In this document: in pieces, positions 1-8,797 of the stretch
How the letters are laid out: every line of letters begins with the position of its first letter
Numbering within the stretch: the stretch's first letter is position 1
From: Paenibacillus thiaminolyticus
GTDB taxonomy: Bacteria > Bacillota > Bacilli > Paenibacillales > Paenibacillaceae
Assembly: GCF_007066085.1 (NCBI RefSeq)
Contig: NZ_CP041405.1
Coordinates: 1,240,001 to 1,304,000 of the forward strand
Reading direction: 5' to 3'
Length of the DNA stretch: 64,000 nt
Position numbers and translations under genes: made by a program
Notes under the pieces: generated by a model
What the model was told of the DNA's origin: nothing
Seen by the model: the letters and a program-made list of their open reading frames with translations, nothing else
Database searches by the model: none

Positions 1-51
1 TTCATTCGTTCGGCTGCTCTCGAGGCCTCCTCCAGCTCCTGCCAGCTTGGT

Positions 52-753
52 TCAGCCCAGCTCCAATTCATTGGTGTCAAGCGATTCCCCTGGCGTCAGC
101 TCCATGCCCTGAATGCCGATAAGCTTCAGTTGAGTGACGAAGGCCGCGCCGTCCTGTTCGATCGGCGGGAACGTATTGTAATGAATCGGGATGACGACCT
201 TCGCCTTGGTCCATTGCGCGGCCAGGAGCGCGTCCTCCGGATCCATCGTGAAGAAGCTGCCGATAGGCAAAAAGGCGATGTCCGGCTTATACCGCTCGCC
301 AATCAGCTTCATGTCGCTGTACAAGGCGGTATCTCCCGCGTGGTACACGGTCAATCCATCCATCTTAAGTACGATTCCCGCCGGGTTGCCCAAATATTGA
401 GCCTGCCCGTTCACTGTGACCGAGGAGCTGTGGAGGGCATTGACCCATTTGATCGAACCGAAGTCGAATGTGCCTCCCCCGCCCAGATTCATGCCGATAG
501 CGCGCGTGCCCTGCTGCTCCATGTAATCGGCCAGCTCCACGATGGCCAAGATGGTGGCGTCATTCCGCTTCGCAATGTCCGCCGCGTCTGCGATATGATC
601 GCCATGGCCATGGGTAAGCAGCACATAATCCGCCTGAATCTGATCCGGTGTGGCCTTCGCGGACGGATTGCCCGTCAAAAATGGATCGATGATCAGCCGA
701 TGCTTCCCAGTATCGATTTCGACGCAGGCATGCCCATGAAACTGAATTCGCAT
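52..753 (-). CDS. UPF0173 metal-dependent hydrolase (metallo-beta-lactamase fold)
   Basis: The 233-residue protein is a compact metallo-beta-lactamase fold hydrolase resembling the UPF0173 family (Bacillus YtkL). The metal-binding signature THGHGDH lies at residues 47-53, a further metal ligand motif HAGD at 138-141, and a late histidine in an IPIHYN motif near residue 192. Length matches the family (about 225-235). An AGGAGG-type site precedes the ATG by a normal distance. It starts two bases after the end of scpB and probably belongs to the same transcript. The substrate of this family is not established, so only the fold and metal dependence are claimed. Confidence 0.88.
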   Translation of the reverse strand: MRIQFHGHACVEIDTGKHRLIIDPFLTGNPSAKATPDQIQADYVLLTHGHGDHIADAADIAKRNDATILAIVELADYMEQQGTRAIGMNLGGGGTFDFGSIKWVNALHSSSVTVNGQAQYLGNPAGIVLKMDGLTVYHAGDTALYSDMKLIGERYKPDIAFLPIGSFFTMDPEDALLAAQWTKAKVVIPIHYNTFPPIEQDGAAFVTQLKLIGIQGMELTPGESLDTNELELG

Positions 754-754
754 T

Positions 755-1372
755 TTAACGTTCTCCTCCTTCTTCGTTCACATCTTCAATCGTCAGCTGC
801 CGTCCTTCTAATTTCTGGAACAACAGCTGCGTCTCCTCCTCCAATCCTTCATTTTGTTCGAAGGCCGAAGCTTCCGGCAGTTCGGACAAGCTTGCCAGCC
901 CGAAATAGTCGAGAAAGGCGCGCGTCGTGCCATACAGTATCGGCCTTCCGATCGCTTCGGCCCGGCCCGTTTCTTCGATCAGATCTTTGTTCACGAGCGT
1001 CTGAATGGCCCGATCGGACTTGACGCCGCGAACCTCCTCAATCTCCACGCGAGTGATCGGCTGGCGGTAAGCCACGATCGCCAGCGTCTCGAGCGCCGCC
1101 TGGGACAGAGACGAGCGGGAAGGCGAATAGGCCATTCGTTCGAAATAAGGCGCATGATCCGGCAACGTCGTCAGTTGATACATGCCGGCAATGGCCACGA
1201 TCTGGATCCCGCGCTTCGAACGCTCCATGTCCGCCTGCAAATCATGCAGCGCCTCCATGACGATTTCCTGCCGCTGTTTCGTAATTTCTGCGATTTGCTT
1301 ACTATTTAAACCTTCATCTCCCGCCATAAACAGGAGCCCTTCAATAATCGACTTCAACGTCTGAAAGTCCAT
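755..1372 (-). CDS. scpB: Segregation and condensation protein B
   Basis: This 205-residue protein is ScpB, the winged-helix partner that joins ScpA and SMC in the chromosome-condensing complex. Typical ScpB stretches are visible: an N-terminal ESLLF-like segment (LKSIIEGLLFMAGDEG), the LAIVAYRQPITRVEIEEVRG block near residue 100 and the GRPILYGTT motif near 145. I chose the internal ATG at 1372 rather than the one at 1384, because the AAGGGG site almost touches the outer ATG. The start overlaps the end of scpA by about 30 bases, which suggests translational coupling. The C-terminus is acidic. Confidence 0.93.
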   Translation of the reverse strand: MDFQTLKSIIEGLLFMAGDEGLNSKQIAEITKQRQEIVMEALHDLQADMERSKRGIQIVAIAGMYQLTTLPDHAPYFERMAYSPSRSSLSQAALETLAIVAYRQPITRVEIEEVRGVKSDRAIQTLVNKDLIEETGRAEAIGRPILYGTTRAFLDYFGLASLSELPEASAFEQNEGLEEETQLLFQKLEGRQLTIEDVNEEGGER

Positions 1373-2135
1373 CGTCTTCCACATCCCCTTGCCACTGAAT
1401 CACAATTTCATCGAATACCCGATCTTGAAAACAACGAATCTGCTTCAACTTCATTAATTCCAGCACCGCCAGGAACGTCACGACCACCTCGTGGCGGGAC
1501 AACTGCTCGCTCAGCAGCTTGGAGAACAGCAGCTTGCCTCCCCTTCCCACCGGCCGCAGAACGGTGACGATATCGCGTATCCGATCCTTCACGGAAATCT
1601 CGTCGCGGTGAATCGTGGCGACCATCGTGCGCCGGGATGCTTTGCGCAGCGCCTTCTGGAAGGCCTCAATCAAATCCGACACATGGAGCCCTTCCACCGG
1701 ATTCGACGGCTTCGACGGCATGAACGGAGTCAGATCCTCCGGTTCCTTCGTGAACAGCAGGCTTCGCTCCGATTCCTTTTCCCGCAAATGCTCGGCGATT
1801 CCTTTGTACTTCCGGTATTCCACCAGCTTGCGGATCAGCTCCGCTCGCGGGTCCAGTTCCTCTTCTTCGTAGTCCATCATGTCGTCATCCCATTCCATGA
1901 CGGGCGGCTTTGGTAAGAGCTGTTGGGACTTCATCGCTAAGAGGGTCGCTGCCATAACGAGAAACTCGCTCGTAATATCCAATTCCAATTCCTTCATGCT
2001 ATGTAAATAATTCATATATTGATCGGTAATCTCGCTGATCGAGATATCCTGAATAGCAATCTCCGCCTGATCGATAAGGTGAAGCAGCAGATCAAGCGGC
2101 CCTTCGAACAGCTCCAGCTTGTAAGTGACGGACAC
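1341..2135 (-). CDS. scpA: Segregation and condensation protein A
   Basis: The 264-residue product is ScpA, the kleisin subunit of the SMC complex. It opens with the family hallmark FEGPLDLLLHLI at residues 10-21, which is part of the SMC-binding N-terminal domain. The C-terminal winged helix that contacts the SMC head is also present (VTFLAVLELMKLKQI). The start is GTG, preceded by GGGAGG seven bases upstream. It overlaps scpB downstream, the conserved scpAB arrangement. A terminator belonging to the riboflavin operon lies just upstream, so scpAB should have its own promoter or depend on read-through. Confidence 0.94.
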   Translation of the reverse strand: MSVTYKLELFEGPLDLLLHLIDQAEIAIQDISISEITDQYMNYLHSMKELELDITSEFLVMAATLLAMKSQQLLPKPPVMEWDDDMMDYEEEELDPRAELIRKLVEYRKYKGIAEHLREKESERSLLFTKEPEDLTPFMPSKPSNPVEGLHVSDLIEAFQKALRKASRRTMVATIHRDEISVKDRIRDIVTVLRPVGRGGKLLFSKLLSEQLSRHEVVVTFLAVLELMKLKQIRCFQDRVFDEIVIQWQGDVEDDGLSDVEVDY

Positions 2136-2151
2136 GAACGTTCCTCCCGTA

Positions 2152-2207
2152 AAAACAAATGTAGCGCCCTATTATAAAGGCATGTACCTCTATAAAGGGC
2201 ACTACAT
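2152..2207 (-). terminator. Rho-independent terminator of the riboflavin operon
   Basis: A long imperfect hairpin (arms 2159-2180 and 2187-2207, beginning ATGTAGTGCCCT on the minus strand) is followed on the minus strand by a T-rich run. It sits 11 bases past the ribH stop and just before scpA, so it would end the rib transcript. Confidence 0.8.
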
Positions 2208-2217
2208 TAAATAAGCA

Positions 2218-2685
2218 CTATTTCAACTGATTCGTCAAGTTTGCCATTTCAATTGCCGTTGCGGCCGCTTCCCAGCCCTTGTTGCCGGCCTTCGTGCCTG
2301 CGCGCTCGATCGCCTGCTCGATCGAATCCGTCGTCAGCACGCCGAACACGGTTGGCACGCCTGTTTTCATATTGACTTGGGCGACCCCTTTGGCTGTCTC
2401 GCTGCACACATAGTCAAAATGCGGCGTAGATCCGCGAATGACGGCGCCCAACGTGATCACCGCGTCATATTTGCCGCTTTCCGCCATTTTCTGGGCGATG
2501 AGCGGAATCTCGAACGCGCCGGGAACCCAGGCGACAGAGATCTCCTCATCCTTCACGCCGTGGCGCTTCAGCGCGTCCAGCGCGCCCGACAGCAGCTTGG
2601 AGACGATGAATTCATTGAAGCGTCCGGCGACGATGCCATATTTTAACCCTTCCGATACTAAATGACCTTCAAATACATGTGGCAT
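2218..2685 (-). CDS. ribH: 6,7-dimethyl-8-ribityllumazine synthase
   Basis: This 155-residue protein condenses 5-amino-6-ribitylamino-uracil with 3,4-dihydroxy-2-butanone 4-phosphate to give lumazine, the penultimate riboflavin step. Family motifs are present: GRFNEFI near residue 21, VPGAFEIPL at about 54, [14 protein letters not shown] at about 81 with the catalytic histidine, and the NKGWEAA segment near the C-terminus. Length is typical. It is the last gene of the ribD-ribE-ribBA-ribH operon and has a GGGAGG ribosome binding site. Confidence 0.97.
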   Translation of the reverse strand: MPHVFEGHLVSEGLKYGIVAGRFNEFIVSKLLSGALDALKRHGVKDEEISVAWVPGAFEIPLIAQKMAESGKYDAVITLGAVIRGSTPHFDYVCSETAKGVAQVNMKTGVPTVFGVLTTDSIEQAIERAGTKAGNKGWEAAATAIEMANLTNQLK

Positions 2686-2733
2686 AGGTAAAACCTCCCG
2701 ATGGAATATAGTTTGCTGTGACTAGCTTGCGAT

Positions 2734-3975
2734 TCAGGATTCGATTTGTTCATTCTGCTCGATATCATCGAATACGAGCATATGTCCGAGCTTCGCTGCC
2801 TTCGTATGCAGATAACGCGTATTGTCTTCGTTTTCCTGCATCTGAATCGGCACCCGCTCGACAATTTCAAGGCCGTAGCCTTCGAGCCCTTTGATTTTGC
2901 GGGGATTGTTCGTCATGAGCCGGATGTGGCGGACACCGAGATCCTTCAAAATCTGCGCGCCGATGCCGTAATCCCGCAGATCCGCCGGGAACCCGAGCTT
3001 CAAGTTCGCGTCGACCGTATCCAGGCCTTGTTCCTGAAGCTTGTACGCTTTCAGCTTATTAATGAGGCCGATCCCCCGGCCTTCCTGCCGCATATAGAGG
3101 AGAACGCCGTTCCCTTCCCGCTCGATCGCGCGCAATGCGGCCGCGAATTGAGGCCCGCAGTCGCAGCGGTGCGAATGGAACACATCCCCGGTCAGACATT
3201 CGGAATGGACGCGGACCAGCACCGGCTTCGTGCCATCGACCTCGCCCTTGACCAAGGCGACATGCTCCTTGTTGTCGACCTCGTTCGTGTAAGCGATCGC
3301 CCGGAACACGCCGAAGTCGGTAGGCATGTTGACTTCGACTTCGCGCCGGACCAGATTCTCTTTCTCATTGCGATAATGAATCAGATCTTTGATGCAAATG
3401 AGCTTCAAGCCGTGCTTCTGCTTGATCTCTATCAGATCTGGCAGCCGCGCCATCGTCCCGTCTTCCTTAATCACCTCGCAGATGACCCCCGCCGGCGGCG
3501 CTCCGCACAGGCGGGCCAGGTCGACGGCCGCTTCGGTATGGCCTGCGCGGCGCAGCACGCCGCCCCGCTTCGCGATAAGCGGGAAGATGTGGCCCGGACG
3601 GCGGAAGTCTGCGGCTTGCGCCTGCGGATCGAGCATCTTCTGAATCGTCAGCGAGCGCTCATAAGCCGAGATGCCTGTCGATGTCTCGACATGGTCGATC
3701 GACACCGTGAACGCCGTCCCGTGATTATCGGTGTTATGCGTAACCATCGGCGGCAGATCCAGCTCTTCTGCCCGCTCGGGCGTTATCGGCACGCAGACGA
3801 GCCCTCGGCCCTCGGTTATCATGAAGTTGATCGCATCCGGCGTCGCCTTGTCGGCCAGCGTCAGGAAGTCGCCTTCGTTCTCACGATCCTCGTCATCGAC
3901 GACGATGATCACTTTGCCTTCCATTAAGTCTCGGATCGCGTCCTCTATCGTATCGAACTGAAATTGTTCACTCAT
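2734..3975 (-). CDS. ribBA: Bifunctional 3,4-dihydroxy-2-butanone 4-phosphate synthase / GTP cyclohydrolase II
   Basis: The 413-residue protein feeds both branches of riboflavin synthesis. The N-terminal RibB domain shows [12 protein letters not shown] near residue 27 and [11 protein letters not shown]. The C-terminal RibA domain shows the zinc-binding [20 protein letters not shown] block and [10 protein letters not shown] chose the ATG at 3975 over an upstream in-frame ATG at 4113 because AAAGGGGG stands at the right distance and the alignment with the family starts there. It follows ribE by 23 bases. Confidence 0.97.
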   Translation of the reverse strand: MSEQFQFDTIEDAIRDLMEGKVIIVVDDEDRENEGDFLTLADKATPDAINFMITEGRGLVCVPITPERAEELDLPPMVTHNTDNHGTAFTVSIDHVETSTGISAYERSLTIQKMLDPQAQAADFRRPGHIFPLIAKRGGVLRRAGHTEAAVDLARLCGAPPAGVICEVIKEDGTMARLPDLIEIKQKHGLKLICIKDLIHYRNEKENLVRREVEVNMPTDFGVFRAIAYTNEVDNKEHVALVKGEVDGTKPVLVRVHSECLTGDVFHSHRCDCGPQFAAALRAIEREGNGVLLYMRQEGRGIGLINKLKAYKLQEQGLDTVDANLKLGFPADLRDYGIGAQILKDLGVRHIRLMTNNPRKIKGLEGYGLEIVERVPIQMQENEDNTRYLHTKAAKLGHMLVFDDIEQNEQIES

Positions 3976-3998
3976 CGCTCTTCCCCCTTTGCATGTTG

Positions 3999-4658
3999 TC
4001 ACATAAAGCCGTGCTCCGCCAAAAAGGCGCTGCTGATGCGGGAGCTTCCGCTCGCGGCGGAGCGGCTGCCGAAGGCCAGCAAATGATCGACATATTTGGC
4101 CAACACGTCGCATTCGATATTGACCGTGTCTCCCGGCTGCTTGCCGTGCAGCGCCGTCTCGGCAAGTGTATGCGGAATGATCGAGACGGCGAACACGCCC
4201 TCCTCCGCCCGGGTAAGGGTGAGGCTAATCCCGTCCACGGTAACCGATCCCCGCGGGATCATATACTTCGCCATGCCCGGAGCCTCGGGGAGGAATTCGA
4301 ACACCACCGCATTCGCCTGCGCCGTCCGGCGCATAATGCGCGCCAGCCCATCGACATGGCCCTGTACGATATGTCCGCCGAAGCGGCCATCCGCCGCCAT
4401 GGCCCGTTCCAGATTGACCGGGGCGCCCGGCTGCAAATCCTTCAAGTTCGTATGCCGGAACGTCTCCGGCATAACATCCGCCATGAATGAGCCGGAGTCA
4501 TAGGAGACCGCAGTCAGGCATACTCCGTTCACGGCGATACTGTCGCCGATCTTCATCCCTTCCAGCACTTTCCCTGCACGGATATGGAGTACCATCGCTT
4601 CCCCGCGCTTCGTAACGGCCTGGAGCCGGCCGACTTCTTCAACGAGTCCCGTGAACAT
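3999..4658 (-). CDS. ribE: Riboflavin synthase, alpha subunit
   Basis: This 219-residue protein carries out the dismutation of two lumazine molecules to riboflavin. It contains the expected duplicated lumazine-binding barrels: the first begins [10 protein letters not shown] and has the VNGVCLT motif, the second has [10 protein letters not shown] and VDGISLT. Length is normal. It overlaps the end of ribD by about 20 bases, which suggests coupled translation. GGGAGG precedes the ATG. Confidence 0.96.
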   Translation of the reverse strand: MFTGLVEEVGRLQAVTKRGEAMVLHIRAGKVLEGMKIGDSIAVNGVCLTAVSYDSGSFMADVMPETFRHTNLKDLQPGAPVNLERAMAADGRFGGHIVQGHVDGLARIMRRTAQANAVVFEFLPEAPGMAKYMIPRGSVTVDGISLTLTRAEEGVFAVSIIPHTLAETALHGKQPGDTVNIECDVLAKYVDHLLAFGSRSAASGSSRISSAFLAEHGFM

Positions 4659-5808
4659 CGTCGCTTCCTCCCTTCACATCCCGCGTTGCAGCAATCCGTT
4701 CAAATACGGTGCCGAACGGATATCCGCTAATACAAACATTATCTCCTAGCGTGTCTACCCGCGTATGCCGGAGCCGGTAAGCGTCGTTCATCCGGCTTAC
4801 GCCATCGAAGGCGAAGTTGGCCGGCGACGCCTGGCCGCCGACAATCGTCGGCGCATAGAACAGCACGACCCGATCTACCCAGCGGCCCTCCAACATCGCG
4901 CCGTTCAGGCGGCCGCCGCCTTCCAGCAGGATGGAGCCGATCTCCTGGCTTCCGCACCATTCCATCATGTGGCGCAGATCGACCTGCGGCCCGTCGCCAG
5001 CGGCGACAACCTGCACGCCGCGCGCCTCCAGCGCTTCCCGCTTCCCGGCGTCAGCCCGGGAAGTCGTGAACACGATCGTCGGCGCGGTGCGGTCGGCGAC
5101 GGCTTTCGCTTCCAGCGGAAGCCGCAGCTGGGAATCGACGATAAGCCGCGTCGGATGAAGACCTGGCACGGCAAGCCGCGTCGTCAGCGACGGATTGTCG
5201 GCTAGCACCGTGCCGATTCCGGCCATAATCGCATGATGGCGGTGGCGCATCGCGTGCACCTGTTCCCGGGCCTGCTCGTTGGAGATCCACCGGCTGTCGC
5301 CCGTATGCGTGGCGATGCGGCCATCCAGCGTGCTCGCCGTCTTGAGCGTGACGTATGGCAGGCCGGTCGTGATGTACTTGGCGAACATCTCGATGAGCGC
5401 CTCGGCCGCGGGCTGGAGCACGCCCGCCACCACTTCGACGCCATGCTCGCGCAGCAGCGTGGCTCCCCGGCCGCTGACCGCCGGGTTCGGATCGAGGCAG
5501 CCGATGACGATGCGCTTGATGCCGGCTTCCAGCAGGCGAAGGCTGCAGGGAGGCGTCTTGCCGTAGTGGCTGCATGGCTCGAGCGTGACATAGGCGGTAG
5601 CATCGCGTGCAGCTTCGCCGGCCATTTGCAGCGCATGCACCTCCGCATGGCCCTCGCCGCGCTGCAGGTGGGCGCCTAGGCCGACGACCCGGCCTTCGCG
5701 GACGATGACGCAGCCGACGGCCGGATTGATGCCGGTCTGTCCTATGGCCCGGTCCGCCATATCCAGCGCTAGCTGCATGTAGAACTCATCATTTATTACC
5801 GGATGCAC
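4639..5808 (-). CDS. ribD: Bifunctional pyrimidine deaminase/reductase RibD
   Basis: The 389-residue protein performs the deamination and side-chain reduction steps after GTP cyclohydrolase II. The N-terminal deaminase domain carries the zinc ligands in GHAEVHAL and EPCSHYGKTPPC. The C-terminal reductase domain contains KTASTLDGRIA and the ILLEGGG motif. The likely start is GTG at 5808, because AAGGAGGG lies nine bases upstream; an in-frame ATG at 5844 has no such site and falls next to the regulatory terminator. It is the first gene of the riboswitch-controlled rib operon. Confidence 0.95.
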   Translation of the reverse strand: MHPVINDEFYMQLALDMADRAIGQTGINPAVGCVIVREGRVVGLGAHLQRGEGHAEVHALQMAGEAARDATAYVTLEPCSHYGKTPPCSLRLLEAGIKRIVIGCLDPNPAVSGRGATLLREHGVEVVAGVLQPAAEALIEMFAKYITTGLPYVTLKTASTLDGRIATHTGDSRWISNEQAREQVHAMRHRHHAIMAGIGTVLADNPSLTTRLAVPGLHPTRLIVDSQLRLPLEAKAVADRTAPTIVFTTSRADAGKREALEARGVQVVAAGDGPQVDLRHMMEWCGSQEIGSILLEGGGRLNGAMLEGRWVDRVVLFYAPTIVGGQASPANFAFDGVSRMNDAYRLRHTRVDTLGDNVCISGYPFGTVFERIAATRDVKGGSDDVHGTR

Positions 5809-5850
5809 CAGAATGTCCCTCCTTGTTTTTACAGCTTGCCCCATAGCAGC

Positions 5851-5878
5851 AAAAAACCCTTCGGAATCCTCCGAAGGG
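5851..5878 (-). terminator. Riboswitch-controlled terminator ahead of ribD
   Basis: A 9-bp perfect stem (CCCTTCGGA/TCCGAAGGG, arms 5857-5865 and 5870-5878) is followed by six T on the minus strand. It lies between the FMN aptamer and the ribD start, so it is the natural off-switch of the expression platform. Confidence 0.88.
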
Positions 5879-6071
5879 CTTGGTTGGTGAGCTTACAGGT
5901 ATGTACTCTTTTTCATCATAGGCACAGTCAAATAAACAGTCCACATCGTTCGCAAATAAAAGAGGCAACCGCCTTCCCGCGTACGACAAACAAACCGGCT
6001 GAATATCGGCAACTGAAAAAACTATGTGAAAAAAAGAACTAAAAAGAGTTAAAAAGAAAACTCTTCTCCTG

Positions 6072-6231
6072 ACGCCCTTCTCCCATCCAGACTATACTGT
6101 CGGCTCTGGAGTTGCACCAGATCCACCGTTCGAACGAAGTTCGTCCGGGTCACGGACTAAGGAAGACGATAGCCGTTAACTGCGCTACCTTTCCATCACC
6201 GCCGGTCGGGAATTGCACCCTGCCCTGAAGG
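6072..6231 (-). promoter_or_regulatory. FMN riboswitch (RFN element)
   Basis: Read on the minus strand, the segment starts with the conserved AGGGCAGGGTGCAATTCCC block, followed by GACCGGCGGT, the TAGTCCGTGACCC region and a closing GGATGGGAGAAGG. This is the RFN element that binds FMN. It sits about 260 bases upstream of ribD with a terminator in between. High FMN is expected to favour termination and shut down the rib operon. Confidence 0.97.
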
Positions 6232-6315
6232 TTCAGCAGATATGATATTGAGTAATCAACAATCGATTACGTAACGGATCTTATCACTTCAAGCGGAAAA
6301 AGGCAAGGCTATCCC

Positions 6316-6813
6316 TCACCTTACCCTTCTCCGCCGGATCGCAACCACGATCAAATAGGCGGCCAACACGAGTACCACTCCGATAGAGTCGACCGCAACA
6401 TCGGCGAGATGTCCGGTCCGCCCAGGCACGAAGGTCTGGTGCCATTCATCGGAGCAGGCGTATAAGACAGCAATGAGCCCGCTCCCCGCCGCGACCAGTC
6501 CCTTCGAACGGACACGGGCCGACAGTGTCAAGATAAGCAGCACCGTCAGCAGGGCGAACTCGGCTACATGCCCGCCTTTACGGATAAAAAATTCGACGAA
6601 ATGGTAAGGCTCCCGCCATGACACAAGACTGCCGCCATAGTAAAATTCCCAACGCGGAATATAGCGAAGCAGCTGCTCTTCGGAAACGACGGAGCCGAGC
6701 GCCGGCTTCACATCCTGAACCGAGTAAGGTTCATCCGATTTCATGAAAATAAATGCCATCCAGGCGATGGTCAAAATAAACCATAGTAGGCCTAACCGGC
6801 TTCTCTTGCGCAT
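6316..6813 (-). CDS. VanZ-like membrane protein
   Basis: The 165-residue product has about four hydrophobic segments and the VanZ-family signature: a GHVAEFALL segment in the middle, then SDEWHQTFVPGRTGHLADVAVDSIG. I chose the ATG at 6813 because AAAGGGG lies about 11 bases upstream; the outer ATG at 6834 lacks a site. The cellular role of stand-alone VanZ-like proteins is unclear. No glycopeptide-resistance genes are nearby, so a resistance role is not suggested. Confidence 0.82.
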   Translation of the reverse strand: MRKRSRLGLLWFILTIAWMAFIFMKSDEPYSVQDVKPALGSVVSEEQLLRYIPRWEFYYGGSLVSWREPYHFVEFFIRKGGHVAEFALLTVLLILTLSARVRSKGLVAAGSGLIAVLYACSDEWHQTFVPGRTGHLADVAVDSIGVVLVLAAYLIVVAIRRRRVR

Positions 6814-6853
6814 AGATTCGCATGCCCCTTTCAAATTAGAGCTTCCAGCCCGT

Positions 6854-7657
6854 TCAATTCGCCTGTCTTGTGCGCTGGATTCTCATCGTCTGAGCCGGCT
6901 TCTGCGGCTTTGGGGAAGCCATATTCGACCCCGACTTCTTTGGGGCCGCCTGCGCAGCCTCGGCCGCCTCACGCTTATACTGGGCTTTCGCTTTCAGCAC
7001 CCGTTTCGTATAGGCGCTATCCAGCGTGCCTTTGTCCTGAATCCAGCGCTTGGATCCGTATCTACCACGATTATAAGCGAGGAGCATCGCTTTTTCCAGG
7101 TTATCGCCCTTATACTTGTCCTGCCAATAAGCGCGGCATTCGAGCAGTTCGGCCAAGCCGAGCAGAATATTGTCTTTCGGCTCGAACTTATCAAGATTCG
7201 GGCGCCCGATCGCTTTGGACAACCGGGATACGTTGACGGAGTTCATTTGCACGAGCCCGTAATCCTCCGTTCCGTTCGGATTACTGTGCACCAGGTCTGT
7301 ATCGAAGTTGCTTTCCACTTTGATCAAAGCCAAAAAAGTCATATAATCAATATTCTTTTTGCGGGTTTCCTTCCAGATCAAATCAAGCACTTCATCCGGC
7401 AGCTTAATCGACGGAATGTGCGGACGAGCGGGCGCCTCGTTCTTCGTTGACGCCGATTGAATGCGAACCTCTTTTTCTTTCCCGCTGCTCTTATGCAAGT
7501 CTACTTGCCGCGCTTGACGTTCCATTTCCAACTCGAATACGAGCGGCACCCGATCCACATACTCCTGGTACGTCGCCGTCTCTTTGTTCAATCCGTCCAG
7601 GCTGCAGGATGTAAGGACAATTGCCGCGCCTACGACGGTTATGACACCTTTCCTCAT
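6854..7657 (-). CDS. Lytic transglycosylase-like lipoprotein (SLT domain)
   Basis: The 267-residue protein begins with a lipoprotein signal peptide whose lipobox reads LTSC near residues 16-19, so it should be anchored outside the membrane. The central part (about residues 100-215) resembles a soluble lytic transglycosylase domain: FLALIKVESNFDTDLV includes the likely catalytic Glu, then DYGLVQMNSVNV and AYNRGRYG. These enzymes cleave peptidoglycan glycan strands. The C-terminal tail is basic and Ala/Pro/Lys-rich. The start is the second ATG, six bases after AGGAG. Confidence 0.85.
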   Translation of the reverse strand: MRKGVITVVGAAIVLTSCSLDGLNKETATYQEYVDRVPLVFELEMERQARQVDLHKSSGKEKEVRIQSASTKNEAPARPHIPSIKLPDEVLDLIWKETRKKNIDYMTFLALIKVESNFDTDLVHSNPNGTEDYGLVQMNSVNVSRLSKAIGRPNLDKFEPKDNILLGLAELLECRAYWQDKYKGDNLEKAMLLAYNRGRYGSKRWIQDKGTLDSAYTKRVLKAKAQYKREAAEAAQAAPKKSGSNMASPKPQKPAQTMRIQRTRQAN

Positions 7658-7869
7658 GTTCATCTCCTCTTAATGACCCTACCCCGACTTCGTCAGCACC
7701 GATAACCGGTTGCGTTTCTCTCTATCTCTGCGTATTCAAACTTGGTCAGCTTGAAACAAATCATGGTATTTCCGATTCTCATCAGGGGAGAGGTGAGATA
7801 TACGGGAAGGCGGAAATGATAGAAGCGATGTAATACGGATGTAATGGAATGGATTGAAAAAGAAGGCGT

Positions 7870-8007
7870 TCATATGGGGGGATTAGCCTGAACATAAGTA
7901 TGGAGCACCGGTTCCGCGTACTGCAGCCGGCTTCCTTGTTCAGGGGGCACAATAATCGTTGCTTGCCCGGCATTGAACTCCGGGAGCAGATTACCTATTC
8001 GCTTCAA
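7870..8007 (-). CDS. Possible small ORF, 45 codons, TTG start (unknown)
   Basis: This frame reads as a plausible small protein (it contains NLLPEFNAGQATIIVPPEQG and ends in QANPPI). A TTG start at 8007 overlaps the stop of the upstream 42-codon ORF as TTGA. It could be a separate coupled gene or the downstream half of one gene split by a frameshift. No family is recognised and the ribosome binding site is weak. Confidence 0.3.
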   Translation of the reverse strand: MKRIGNLLPEFNAGQATIIVPPEQGSRLQYAEPVLHTYVQANPPI

Positions 8008-8132
8008 CCTGATTTGTTCTCAATAGCTTCGGGTCTGTTCTGATTGGCACGAGCCGCCAGATTGCGTTGCCGCTCCCGGCTGGCTTGACTGCCATGATTA
8101 CTAGGGAACGCACGTTCGTTCTTCCCTAGCAT
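8004..8132 (-). CDS. Possible small ORF, 42 codons (unknown)
   Basis: An ATG at 8132 opens a 42-codon frame encoding a polar, Asn/Arg/Gln-rich peptide that begins MLGKNERAFPSNHGSQASRE. It begins about 17 bases after a near-consensus -10 box and its first codons form one arm of a hairpin. Its composition recalls small spore proteins, but I cannot assign it. The lack of a clear ribosome binding site lowers confidence. Confidence 0.35.
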   Translation of the reverse strand: MLGKNERAFPSNHGSQASRERQRNLAARANQNRPEAIENKSG

Positions 8133-8148
8133 TTTATCATCTTCTATG

Positions 8149-8177
8149 ATTATACGCAATATTTTTATCTTGTCTAA
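8149..8177 (-). promoter_or_regulatory. Predicted sigma-A promoter
   Basis: On the minus strand TTAGAC and a perfect TATAAT are separated by exactly 17 bases. It lies just beyond the ppiB terminator and would drive the two small ORFs at 7870-8132 or a small RNA. Confidence 0.55.
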
Positions 8178-8190
8178 TGTTTCTGAATGT

Positions 8191-8225
8191 AAAAAAAAAC
8201 CTGCTCCGCAGTAAACGGGAGCAGG
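8191..8225 (-). terminator. Rho-independent terminator of ppiB
   Basis: The stem CCTGCTCC/GGGAGCAGG (arms at 8200-8207 and 8217-8225) is followed on the minus strand by nine T. It begins ten bases after the ppiB stop. Confidence 0.9.
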
Positions 8226-8235
8226 GTGGCGAGCT

Positions 8236-8673
8236 TTAGCCTTCTACGACGCGAACTTCCTTCATTTTGTCGCCTTGCTTGATTTGGTCAACGACTTCCA
8301 TACCTTCCACAATTTTACCAAAAACAGTATGCACGCCATCCAAATGCGGGAAAGCGTCATATGTGATGTAAAATTGGGAGCCGCCGGTATCTTTGCCGGC
8401 ATGTGCCATCGCGAGCACACCGCGCACATGCTTGTGCGGATTGCCTTGTGTCTCGCACTTTATCGTATACCCCGGTCCGCCCATTCCGGTCCCTTGCGGG
8501 CATCCGCCTTGAGCGACGAATCCCGGAATGACGCGGTGGAAGCTCAATCCGTTGTAGAAGCCCTCATTCGCCAGCTTCTCGAAGTTGGCTACCGTTCCCG
8601 GCGCTTCTTTCTCGTGCAATTCAATTTTGACGGAGCCGCCCTTTTCCATCTCAATTTGTGCAAATTTGCTCAT
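8236..8673 (-). CDS. ppiB: Peptidyl-prolyl cis-trans isomerase, cyclophilin type
   Basis: The 145-residue protein is a minimal cyclophilin that catalyses prolyl isomerisation in the cytoplasm. Active-site and binding motifs are clear: [40 protein letters not shown] and [10 protein letters not shown]. It has no signal peptide. The chosen ATG at 8673 follows GAGAGGAG; the frame extends nine codons further upstream but without a site. It has its own terminator and so is probably monocistronic. Confidence 0.96.
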   Translation of the reverse strand: MSKFAQIEMEKGGSVKIELHEKEAPGTVANFEKLANEGFYNGLSFHRVIPGFVAQGGCPQGTGMGGPGYTIKCETQGNPHKHVRGVLAMAHAGKDTGGSQFYITYDAFPHLDGVHTVFGKIVEGMEVVDQIKQGDKMKEVRVVEG

Positions 8674-8797
8674 TATGTATGAACTCCTCTCATATCTCAT
8701 TGTGGGATGACTATCGTTAACGATTATACGTTATTTAGGCATAAAAAGAAAACAGCCCCGCTCCGCCAACTTGCAGGCGGCATGCGGGGCGCTGAAT

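Noticed and set aside
130..1023. Plus-strand frame of 297 codons at the window start
   Set aside because: Antisense to the UPF0173 hydrolase and scpB; no domain and no ribosome site.
2746..3927. Long plus-strand frame opposite ribBA
   Set aside because: Antisense shadow of a well-conserved gene in GC-rich DNA.
6316..6813. Glycopeptide resistance role for the VanZ-like gene
   Set aside because: No vanHAX or regulator genes are nearby, and stand-alone VanZ-like proteins are common in Firmicutes without resistance.
7782..7973. Minus-strand 63-codon frame downstream of ppiB
   Set aside because: It overlaps the more protein-like frame at 7870-8007 in another phase and lacks a start signal.
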